DNA of 5,029 bases from Planctomycetota bacterium (GTDB lineage Bacteria; Planctomycetota; GCA-002687715; DRQF01), in contig JAJRYU010000718.1 of assembly GCA_024275615.1 (NCBI GenBank), positions 1-5,029 on the forward strand. The letters run 5' to 3'. This document shows, piece by piece, positions 1-5,029 of this stretch (position 1 is its first letter; every line of letters begins with the position of its first letter). The notes beneath the pieces were generated by a model, which saw only the letters and a list, made by a program, of their open reading frames with translations, did not search any database and had not been told where the DNA came from. Both the position numbers and the translations under genes were made by a program.

Positions 1-481
1 GATAGCGCGCGAATATCGCGTCTTGCGCGGCTTGGGGTTTTCGCTGAATTTTCAACTTGCCTTGGTCGAAGAGCAAGCGCAACACGGTGTCCGTTGTTCC
101 ATATGGTGCCGTGTAGACATCGCCGTTGATCAGAGAAATACTCTCTGGCCCGACGCCTACGATCCGTTTCACGTAATTGACTTGGCGGTTGTTTGGATAT
201 TGGAATACCCAGATTTCCCACCTTTTGGGGTCGCGAATGAGGTTCGCTAGTTTATCGACCAAAATACGGTCACCATTTTCTCTGGCGCCGTGAATGGTTG
301 GTTCCATTGAACCCGTCGGGACTTTATAGGCCTCGGCCAAGAAACTCTTGATGACTAGGGCCATGATGATGGCAAAAGCGAAACTCTCAATGAGGTCGCG
401 CATCATCGGGTTTTCTTTGGGCTCCAAATGCCTGATGGGGAGGATTTCCTCGACGAATTCTTCATGCGAGGGGTCCGTCAT
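1..481 (-). CDS. lepB: Signal peptidase I, N-terminal part (3' end beyond window)
   Basis: This membrane-bound serine protease cleaves signal peptides from exported proteins on the outer face of the cytoplasmic membrane. The 160 visible codons start at the ATG at 481-479, which overlaps the lepA stop as ATGA. An AGGGA ribosome site lies just upstream, inside the end of lepA. A polar N-terminus of about 28 residues leads into one hydrophobic segment (about 29-49, FAFAIIMALVIKSF). The active-site box PTGSMEPTI follows, with Ser58 as nucleophile, then GDRILVDKL and the lysine box NYVKRIVGVGPE, with Lys105 as general base. Both catalytic residues of family S26 are therefore present. The lysine box reads GVGPE where the family usually has GLPGE. 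A segment near residue 145 (KIQRKPQAAQDAIF) resembles the extra part I recall from planctomycete enzymes. The gene runs off the left edge, so its full length is unknown. It is the last visible gene of the rph-rdgB-lepA-lepB operon. Confidence 0.95.
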   Translation of the reverse strand, partial: MTDPSHEEFVEEILPIRHLEPKENPMMRDLIESFAFAIIMALVIKSFLAEAYKVPTGSMEPTIHGARENGDRILVDKLANLIRDPKRWEIWVFQYPNNRQVNYVKRIVGVGPESISLINGDVYTAPYGTTDTVLRLLFDQGKLKIQRKPQAAQDAIFARY

Positions 482-2292
482 TTTTCCCTGTCCAGTTTGA
501 GTGCAGCAAAAAATGCTTCTTGTGGAATCTCAACGTTACCCACAGTCTTCATACGACGCTTGCCAGCTTTTTGTTTTTCCAACAGCTTACGCTTGCGGCT
601 GATGTCGCCGCCGTAGCATTTGGCCGTGACATTCTTGCGCATGGCCCGAATCGACTCGCGAGCAATAATCTTCCCGCCCACGGCAGCTTGCAGAGGTACC
701 TCAAACATGTGGCGAGGAATCTCAGTCTTGAGCTTTTCCAAGATCTGTCGGCCGCGTCTTTCAGCGACATCCCGGTGGACGATAAAGCTGAGGGCATCGA
801 CATCGACACCATTGACGAGGATACGGAGCTTCACCAAATTGGCAGCCTGATACCCAGTGACATGATAGTCCATCGTGCCGAAACCCCGCGTCGCGCTCTT
901 GAGACGATCGTAGAAGTCAAAAATGATTTCGGCTAGGGGCAACTTGTATTGCAAAAGAACTCGAGTTGTTCCGAGGTAGTCGGTGCGCACGAATACGCCG
1001 CGACGTTCGCTACAGAGTTTCATGAGCGAGCCAATAGCAGTGTGTGGCACGATCATGCTGACGTCGGCAATGGGCTCGGCGATCTCGCTAATGCTGCCAT
1101 CGGTTGGCAATTTCGATGGGCTAGCGATCATTTCTTCGCGGCCATCTTTGTGGGTCAACGTGTAAGTGACATTGGGGGGCGTCTGGACTACGTCAATGCC
1201 CGATTCTCGTTCCAAGCGTTCTTGGATGATCTCCATGTGAAGCAAACCCAAGAAGCCGGCGCGGAAACCGAAACCGAGAGCGTCAGAAGTCTCGGGGACG
1301 AAGTTGAAGGAGGCGTCGTTCAGATGGAGACGACCCAAGGCTCTTCGTAGCCCGTCGTAGTCTCCGGCAGTTGCTGGATAGATGCCACAAAAAACATAGG
1401 AGACCGGCTCTTCGTAACCGGCCAGCGCTTCCACGTCGTCTTTTACGTGGGCAATCGTGTCGCCGACCTTGATGTCATGAATCGTTTTGATGTTACAAAT
1501 CAAATAGCCAACTTCGCCAGCAATCATCTTCTCGGTGGCGACCATCTGAGGCCGAAATTTGCCCAGTTCCAGAACTTCATAACTCTTGCCACTACCACAC
1601 ATCTTGATGCGATCACGTCTTTTGATCGTTCCATCAACGACGCGAATATAGACGATGACGCCGCGATAGTCGTCGAAGTGAGAGTCAAAGACCATGGCCC
1701 GAAGACTGGAGTCAGGATCACCTGTCGGTGGCGGGAATGTGTCGACCAAAACGTCGAGAAGCTCAACAACGCCCTGGCCGCTCTTGGCGGAGATGTGCCG
1801 CACTTCGTCTGTGGGAAGGCCCAACACGTGTTCTATTTCTTCGCAAACTTCGTCGGGCCGTGCCGTTGGCAAGTCGAGTTTGTTGAGGACGGGAATGATC
1901 TCAAGATTCGCTTCGATCGCTAAGTAGGCATTGGCCGCTGTTTGGGCTTCCACGCCTTGGGCGGCGTCAACTAAGAGCAGGGCACCCTCGCAGGCAGCCA
2001 TGGCGCGAGAGACTTCATAGCTAAAATCGACGTGTCCGGGCGTGTCGATCAAGTGGATCAAATAGTCGACTCCATCTTTTGTCCAGTTGATCTCGACGGC
2101 CTTGGCCTTGATGGTGATGCCTCGCTCTCGTTCCAAATCCATGTCATCGAGCATCTGGTCCCGTCGATCCCTTTCGTTGACCGTTCCGGAAATCTCCAAG
2201 ATTCTGTCCGCAAGCGTAGACTTGCCATGATCGATGTGGGCGATGATGCAGAAGTTGCGAATGAGTTGGGCCTGTTGGCGTGCGCTCGACAT
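478..2292 (-). CDS. lepA: Elongation factor 4 (LepA), ribosome-associated translational GTPase
   Basis: LepA/EF4 is a GTPase of the EF-G class that binds the ribosome. Back-translocation and a role in initiation or subunit maturation have both been proposed. The 604 residues match the family's usual length of about 600. The G motifs are all present: AHIDHGKST (18-26), the RERGITIKA switch (55-63), DTPGHVDF (83-90), NKLD (137-140) and SAKSG (168-172). Domain II follows with VFDSHFDDYRGVIVYIRV, then the EF-G-like domains. The LepA-specific C-terminus shows AKCYGGDISRKRKLLEKQK and ends in VEIPQEAFFAALKL. This tail separates LepA from EF-G, BipA and TetM. The start ATG overlaps the rdgB stop as TGATG and lacks a strong Shine-Dalgarno, so translation probably depends on coupling to rdgB. 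The 3' end overlaps lepB by four bases. No frameshift or missing key residue is seen. Confidence 0.98.
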   Translation of the reverse strand: MSSARQQAQLIRNFCIIAHIDHGKSTLADRILEISGTVNERDRRDQMLDDMDLERERGITIKAKAVEINWTKDGVDYLIHLIDTPGHVDFSYEVSRAMAACEGALLLVDAAQGVEAQTAANAYLAIEANLEIIPVLNKLDLPTARPDEVCEEIEHVLGLPTDEVRHISAKSGQGVVELLDVLVDTFPPPTGDPDSSLRAMVFDSHFDDYRGVIVYIRVVDGTIKRRDRIKMCGSGKSYEVLELGKFRPQMVATEKMIAGEVGYLICNIKTIHDIKVGDTIAHVKDDVEALAGYEEPVSYVFCGIYPATAGDYDGLRRALGRLHLNDASFNFVPETSDALGFGFRAGFLGLLHMEIIQERLERESGIDVVQTPPNVTYTLTHKDGREEMIASPSKLPTDGSISEIAEPIADVSMIVPHTAIGSLMKLCSERRGVFVRTDYLGTTRVLLQYKLPLAEIIFDFYDRLKSATRGFGTMDYHVTGYQAANLVKLRILVNGVDVDALSFIVHRDVAERRGRQILEKLKTEIPRHMFEVPLQAAVGGKIIARESIRAMRKNVTAKCYGGDISRKRKLLEKQKAGKRRMKTVGNVEIPQEAFFAALKLDREK

Positions 2293-2921
2293 CAGAAGTT
2301 GTGACGATTCTCAAAGATATTGATGAAACTGGGTATGTCGCACTTGAGCTTGGCGAGAGCCTTGCCGCGGTGGGAAACGAGCGCTTTTTTCTGCGCCGGC
2401 ACTTGAGCGAAGGTGGCGTCAAATTCAGGAAAAAAGAAAAGTGGATCATAGCCGAATCCTCCTTCTCCCTGTGGCGCCTCCAAAATGCGCCCGCGCACGA
2501 CGCCCTCTGCCATCAGCATGATCTGGCCTGGAACGGCAAGGCAAATGACGGTGCGGAATTGTGCCCCGCGTTTGGATTCCGGCAGGCCATCCAGTTCTTG
2601 GAGTAGCTTGCGATTGTTTGCCTCGTCGTCGCCGTCCTTGCCAGCGAATCGTGATGAGTAAACCCCCGGTGCGCCATTTAAGGCATCCACTTCCAAACCT
2701 GAATCATCGGCGATGCAAATGTGCCCGGTTGCACTGGCGAAATACATGGCTTTCAGGGCAGCATTCTCTTGAAAAGTTGTGCCGGTTTCTTCGGGACTTT
2801 CGATGTCTGGGCGTAATTCGCCTACCGTCACAATGTGGACGCCACAGTCGGCCAAGATGGCCTGCATTTCTTCGGCTTTCTTGGGGTTCTTCGAACCGAT
2901 GACGAAATGGCGTGGACTCAT
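2292..2921 (-). CDS. rdgB: XTP/dITP diphosphatase (RdgB/HAM1 family)
   Basis: This cytoplasmic enzyme hydrolyses non-canonical purine triphosphates (dITP, ITP, XTP) to monophosphate and pyrophosphate, which keeps deaminated bases out of DNA and RNA. With the ATG at 2921 the product is 209 residues, normal for the family at about 190-210. Visible motifs in order: SKNPKKAEEM (10-19) at the phosphate-binding N-terminus, ETGTTFQENAALKA (45-58), ADDSGLEVDALNGAPGVYSSRFAG (71-94) with the catalytic and metal-binding acidic residues, GFGYDPLF (155-162), and SHRGKALAKL (183-192) for base recognition. The frame can extend four codons to a TTG at 2933 that overlaps the rph TGA. I prefer the ATG because homologues begin a few residues before the SKN/TGN motif and TTG is a weak start, but coupling through the overlap is possible. 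It lies between rph and lepA, and its stop overlaps the lepA start by one base. The rph-rdgB pairing is common in bacteria. Confidence 0.96.
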   Translation of the reverse strand: MSPRHFVIGSKNPKKAEEMQAILADCGVHIVTVGELRPDIESPEETGTTFQENAALKAMYFASATGHICIADDSGLEVDALNGAPGVYSSRFAGKDGDDEANNRKLLQELDGLPESKRGAQFRTVICLAVPGQIMLMAEGVVRGRILEAPQGEGGFGYDPLFFFPEFDATFAQVPAQKKALVSHRGKALAKLKCDIPSFINIFENRHNF

Positions 2922-2929
2922 GGTTTTTC

Positions 2930-3661
2930 TCAAAGAGTGCCAATGAGGGCGGTATTTTGCATTCCCATTAGTTCTTTGAGCCCTTTTTCAGCGAGTTGAT
3001 GGCAAGCCGAGAACAACTCGGGGCGCACGGGCGATTTCTCCGCGCTTCCTTGGACCTCAATAATGCCACCTTCATGTGACATGACGTAATTAAAGTCGGC
3101 GTCGGCTCGACTATCTTCTTCGTAGCACAAATCGAGGTGTGGTTTTCCGTCAACGATGCCCACGCTCACAGCCGCCACGCCTCCCGTGAGAGGGTCCTTC
3201 TTGATGACTCGGGCCTCGAGCAGCTTTTTGACGGCGAGATACAGAGCGATGTAGGCCCCGGTTATGGACGCGGTCCTGGTGCCTCCGTCAGCTTGGATGA
3301 CGTCGCAGTCCAGCCAAATCGTCCTCTGGCCTAGGTTCTTTTGGTTGATAACGGCTCTGAGTGCCCGGCCGATGATTCTTTGAATCTCAATAGTCCTGCC
3401 GTCTACCTGGCCGCCTCGACGACCGTCTCTTTGTTTGCGACGGTCTGTTGAGCCAGGCAGCATGCCGTATTCGGCGCTGACCCAACCTAATCCGGTGTTG
3501 ACCAAGAAAGGAGGCACACGGTTTTCGACCATGGCCGTGCAAATCACTCGTGTCTTGCCCCACTCAACAAAGACCGAACCGTCAGCCGTGTCAATGAAAT
3601 GAGGTGTCAGTTTAAGAGGGCGTAGTTGATCTAGCTCACGGCCATCGACTCGGCTCATCAT
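2930..3661 (-). CDS. rph: Ribonuclease PH, phosphate-dependent 3' exoribonuclease
   Basis: RNase PH trims the 3' ends of tRNA precursors and other structured RNAs, using inorganic phosphate and releasing nucleoside diphosphates. It works as a hexameric ring in the cytoplasm. The 243 residues are complete for the family. Visible are RVDGRELDQLRP at the N-terminus, GSVFVEWGKTRVICTA (28-43), GWVSAEYGMLPGST (59-72), GRTIEIQRIIGRALRA (88-103), the highly conserved LDCDVIQADGGTRTASITGA (117-136) that builds the phosphate site, ADADFNYVM (186-194) with the conserved aspartates, and EVQGSAE (202-208). The start has two adjacent ATGs, at 3661 and 3658. The AGGGA ribosome site is close to the first and better spaced for the second, so a one-residue shorter product is equally possible. 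It is the first gene of the minus-strand operon, with its own promoter just upstream. Confidence 0.97.
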   Translation of the reverse strand: MMSRVDGRELDQLRPLKLTPHFIDTADGSVFVEWGKTRVICTAMVENRVPPFLVNTGLGWVSAEYGMLPGSTDRRKQRDGRRGGQVDGRTIEIQRIIGRALRAVINQKNLGQRTIWLDCDVIQADGGTRTASITGAYIALYLAVKKLLEARVIKKDPLTGGVAAVSVGIVDGKPHLDLCYEEDSRADADFNYVMSHEGGIIEVQGSAEKSPVRPELFSACHQLAEKGLKELMGMQNTALIGTL

Positions 3662-3698
3662 GTTTCCCTGTGTTCATATCGATTCTCGGGCCCGGCGC

Positions 3699-3727
3699 AG
3701 TATAGGGACGTCTCCTGCCCGCTTCAA
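3699..3727 (-). promoter_or_regulatory. Predicted sigma-70-type promoter of the rph-rdgB-lepA-lepB operon
   Basis: On the minus strand TTGAAG (3727-3722) and TATACT (3704-3699) are separated by exactly 17 bp. They match the TTGACA and TATAAT consensus at four and five of six positions. Transcription would start near 3692, giving a leader of about 30 nt before the rph ATG. That leader contains the ribosome site ACAGGGAAA. The position directly ahead of the first gene supports the call. The sequence match is seen; the activity is inferred. Confidence 0.6.
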
Positions 3728-3915
3728 TTCGCGCACACCTTGTTCCAATTCTGATGTCTTGGAGTGGCGATCGGGTGCAAGAAAATCGACACCGTGTCGG
3801 CGATGGTAGAACGAAGATGACAGAGTGCCGCTTCTCGTTTTTCTGAGTCGTCCTGGCTAACCGGCTAGGGGGCCATGGTTTGTGGGAAGAACTCCTAAGC
3901 GTTTCTTGTGTGCAT

Positions 3916-3931
3916 GTTACCTGTTGGTAAC
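3916..3931. repeat. Perfect 6-bp inverted repeat, GTTACC-tgtt-GGTAAC
   Basis: GTTACC (3916-3921) and GGTAAC (3926-3931) are exact reverse complements around a 4-base spacer. The element could be a small hairpin or a dimeric-regulator half-site pair. It lies well upstream of both flanking promoters and has no T-run on either strand, so it is not a terminator. A repeat this short can occur by chance. Confidence 0.3.
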
Positions 3932-4228
3932 GCTGCGGCCGAATGCCCCTGTGTGCGAATCCGAACAATTCCAAGATTGGCGTCAGGCATTACAAGTGCA
4001 CTGGCTGAAAGACCATTCCATGTGTCTATGCGTGACCGGGTGTCCTTGGACCGGAAAGAACGCCCATACTATGGCATGAATTTCTTTAAGTTATTGTAAA
4101 TAAATCAGTTATGTGATTTGGGTTGATCCAGTGTGCTGGTGTGGGAAGGCAGAGTCGATACCAGGAGCCCAAATTCTTGAGATTCGGGATCAAAAAAAGA
4201 CTTCGGGAACGACGTTTGCGCTTCTTTT

Positions 4229-4240
4229 CTATGATCATAG
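4229..4240. promoter_or_regulatory. 12-bp perfect palindrome CTATGATCATAG with an embedded -10-like hexamer
   Basis: The dyad is perfect over 12 bases and contains TATGAT (4230-4235), which matches the TATAAT consensus at five of six positions. If it is a -10 element, transcription of the glycine-rich protein gene would start near 4242 and leave a leader of about 70 nt. No good -35 is found at the right spacing, so an activator would be needed or the match is chance. A palindrome lying on a -10 is a typical repressor site, but no regulator gene is nearby. Confidence 0.3.
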
Positions 4241-4245
4241 TAGTC

Positions 4246-4264
4246 GCCTGTGCCAAAAACAGGC
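4246..4264 (+). repeat. Leader hairpin, GCCTGT-7 nt-ACAGGC
   Basis: GCCTGT (4246-4251) and ACAGGC (4259-4264) pair perfectly around the loop gccaaaa. The hairpin lies about 50 bases upstream of the start of the glycine-rich protein gene, probably inside its untranslated leader. No U-run follows, so it is not a classical terminator. It could stabilise the mRNA or be neutral. Confidence 0.3.
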
Positions 4265-4294
4265 AGAAAAGTCGGACGCATCCTGTTGTGGGGT

Positions 4295-4308
4295 GGTCCG
4301 GGAGGACC
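4295..4308 (+). promoter_or_regulatory. Shine-Dalgarno of the glycine-rich protein gene held in a hairpin
   Basis: GGTCC (4295-4299) pairs perfectly with GGACC (4304-4308) around the loop GGGA. The strong ribosome site GGAGG (4301-4305) lies 8 bases before the ATG at 4314, which is good spacing and decides that start. Its last two G residues are in the stem and the rest in the loop. The fold is GC-rich for its length and could reduce ribosome access. The ribosome site is well supported; the regulatory role is inference. Confidence 0.5.
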
Positions 4309-4313
4309 TAGCC

Positions 4314-4940
4314 ATGAAAAAGTCAATCCACGCACTCGTTCAATTTTGTTTGGTCTTGGTGACCTCAATAGCGCTTGCACGTGTTGCTGTTGCCCAAACC
4401 GCACCTCCCGTTGTCGATCGCCCAACAGGTGGCGACAGAGGAAGGCCTTCTTCGACGGCCGACACAAGACGCAACAACGGCACTATTTCACCAGCTGGCA
4501 TTGGTCGGCAAGGGGGGAGGGCTCCTGGCGGAGTCGGCAAACCCGGCGGAGACCCTAGTGATCAGCCCACAGATGGGGCTGCAGGACATGGCAAACCCGG
4601 TGGCACCACAGGAGACGGTGGTAACAACGGCACCAATGGTGGTGGTGGAACGACAGGGGGCGGCGGCACCAATCCACCCGGTGGATTTGGCGGCAGCGGT
4701 CCAGGCGCGACTCCAGCCGGTGGCGGCGGCGGTGGTGGAGCTTCGACTCTACCCGGTCGTGGTCGACGTGGTGGTACAACCGGATCGTTGGGCCAACGGG
4801 TTGATGAAGTTTCGTGGCAAAACTGGTGGCTCCTCAATCAATCCTATTATCTGGATTTAGAGCGTCGCTATCAGTTGCGCCAAAAAAGCATTAATGATCG
4901 ACTATTGTTCATAAATCTTCACAACACAGCAACTGGTTAA
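4314..4940 (+). CDS. Secreted glycine-rich low-complexity protein with Trp-rich C-terminal motif, probably truncated
   Basis: The 208-residue product is of unknown function. Residues 1-27 are a clear Sec signal peptide: MKKSIH, a hydrophobic core, then A-V-A before Gln28. Residues about 28-62 are polar and Pro/Thr-rich. Residues about 63-157 are low complexity, rich in Gly with Thr, Pro and Asn, and include GKPGG twice (an 11-bp DNA repeat at 4536 and 4590). A folded-looking piece follows: VDEVSWQNWWLLNQSYYLDLERR (about 163-185 with W168, W171, W172, N175). I recall this W-x-x-W-W-x-x-N motif from the start of planctomycete HEAT-repeat proteins, which then continue for hundreds of residues; this protein stops soon after. 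The last 15 or so codons (from about 4893) overlap DNA that reads as RNase D in another frame, so the native C-terminus was probably lost. The frame is open back to 4113, but the ATG at 4314 with GGAGG and a signal peptide is the better start. Confidence 0.7.
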   Translation: MKKSIHALVQFCLVLVTSIALARVAVAQTAPPVVDRPTGGDRGRPSSTADTRRNNGTISPAGIGRQGGRAPGGVGKPGGDPSDQPTDGAAGHGKPGGTTGDGGNNGTNGGGGTTGGGGTNPPGGFGGSGPGATPAGGGGGGGASTLPGRGRRGGTTGSLGQRVDEVSWQNWWLLNQSYYLDLERRYQLRQKSINDRLLFINLHNTATG

Positions 4941-5029
4941 GGAGGCCCTTGAGTGAAAAGCAATTGAGTTACGCTTCCCGGGATGTTGTTCACCTGTTAA
5001 AACTCCACAAAATAATCGTCGGGGAAGCC
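4898..5029 (+). pseudogene. RNase D-type 3'-5' exonuclease fragment, 5' part missing (continues beyond window)
   Basis: RNase D is a DEDDy-family 3'-5' exoribonuclease that matures tRNA 3' ends. In the frame with codons starting at 4898, 44 codons are open to the window end. They read IVHKSSQHSNW, LRRPLSEKQLS, then YASRDVVHLLKLHK. This follows the family pattern around exonuclease motif III: LDKS-x(4)-DW-L-x-RPL-(S/T)-E-x-Q-x-x-YA-x-x-DV-x-x-LL. The Tyr and Asp of the YxxxD signature are both present (Y25, D29 of the fragment). The more N-terminal exonuclease motifs (DExD and the second Asp region) are absent. TAA (4892-4894) and TGA (4895-4897) stand directly upstream in frame, and the DNA there belongs to the glycine-rich gene. 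AAGGAGG at 4939-4945 followed by TTG at 4949 could start a short product, but it codes for the conserved Arg-Arg-Pro, so the resemblance to a ribosome site is probably chance. HRDC domains may follow outside the window. Confidence 0.7.

Larger units (their letters stand above)
3662..4313. other. Divergent intergenic region without a convincing gene
   Basis: About 650 bp separate the divergent starts of rph and the glycine-rich protein gene. Reading frames here are short, carry no recognisable domain and lack good ribosome sites. The right half has an AT-rich stretch (about 4077-4118). A run of seven A (4192-4198) lies between two copies of TTCGGGA (4183-4189 and 4202-4208), 19 bp apart. Short inverted repeats are listed separately. 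I see no tRNA, riboswitch core or classical rho-independent terminator. The region is long for a simple double promoter, so a decayed gene or a small RNA cannot be excluded. Confidence 0.6.

Noticed and set aside
1447..1923. 158-codon open frame antisense to lepA
   Set aside because: It is the shadow of a strongly conserved gene, with no recognisable domain or ribosome site. Other antisense frames in lepA are the same.
3636..3677. Short leader peptide frame starting at the minus-strand ATG at 3677 and overlapping rph
   Set aside because: It has only 13 codons, no clear ribosome site and no attenuator-like composition. It is probably chance.
4040..4075. TTGGAC with CATACT/TACTAT as a promoter for the rightward gene
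   Set aside because: The spacing is too short (13-15 bp) and both hexamers match the consensus poorly.
3882..4099. Two 63-65 codon plus-strand frames in the intergenic region
   Set aside because: Composition is random-looking, they overlap in different frames, and neither has a ribosome site or domain.
4113..4313. In-frame N-terminal extension of the glycine-rich protein to an ATG at 4113
   Set aside because: The extra 67 residues are not signal-like, have no ribosome site and would bury the clear signal peptide. The ATG at 4314 has GGAGG at good spacing.
4562..4837. Proline-rich frame on the minus strand opposite the Gly segment
   Set aside because: GGN codons read backwards give Pro-rich sequence automatically. 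It is a by-product of the repeat.
4888..4911. ALMIDYCS in a third frame as the missing upstream piece of RNase D with a frameshift
   Set aside because: It resembles the family's LVEEYLG stretch, but the distance to the HKSS part is about four codons too short, and the frame further upstream shows no exonuclease motif.
4939..4966. AAGGAGG followed by TTG or GTG as a true gene start at 4949 or 4953
   Set aside because: AGG-AGG encodes the conserved Arg-Arg of the RNase D motif, spacing to TTG is short, and the GTG frame stops after four codons.

Overview
The window looks like chromosomal DNA from a Planctomycetota-like (PVC group) bacterium of moderate GC content. The lineage call is inference. 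It rests on the style of the LepA and signal peptidase I proteins, including the short N-terminal part of LepB and the RKP segment after its catalytic lysine. It also rests on a secreted glycine-rich protein ending in a W-x-x-W-W-x-x-N motif, which I recall from planctomycete HEAT-repeat proteins. No rRNA, tRNA, CRISPR array, insertion sequence or phage gene is visible.

The left three quarters (1-3661) is one tightly packed operon on the minus strand. Its transcription order is rph (RNase PH), rdgB (XTP/dITP diphosphatase), lepA (elongation factor 4) and lepB (signal peptidase I, cut by the window edge). The rdgB/lepA junction is a TGATG overlap and the lepA/lepB junction an ATGA overlap. rph and rdgB lie 8 bases apart, or overlap if rdgB uses a TTG start. 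A good sigma-70-type promoter (TTGAAG, 17 bp, TATACT) lies just upstream of rph. The genes are housekeeping: tRNA 3'-end and RNA processing, nucleotide-pool cleaning, a translational GTPase, and release of exported proteins from signal peptides.

Bases 3662-4313 form a divergent intergenic region of about 650 bp with no convincing gene. It holds the rph promoter, several short inverted repeats and the leader of the rightward gene. The last of these repeats is a perfect 5-bp stem that overlaps the Shine-Dalgarno of that gene.

On the right, a plus-strand gene (4314-4940) encodes a 208-residue secreted protein. It has a signal peptide, a long Gly/Thr/Pro/Asn low-complexity segment and a short Trp-rich C-terminal piece. 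Overlapping its 3' end in another frame, and running off the window, is an unmistakable fragment of an RNase D-type DEDDy 3'-5' exonuclease (motif III region, W-L-R-R-P-L-S-E and Y-A-S-R-D). Its 5' part is missing, and two stop codons stand directly upstream in its frame. The simplest reading is a deletion or rearrangement junction near 4885-4900 that joined a truncated glycine-rich/HEAT-type gene to the 3' part of an RNase D gene. An assembly chimera is the main alternative. This junction is the most interesting thing in the window; I see no new defence or mobile system.
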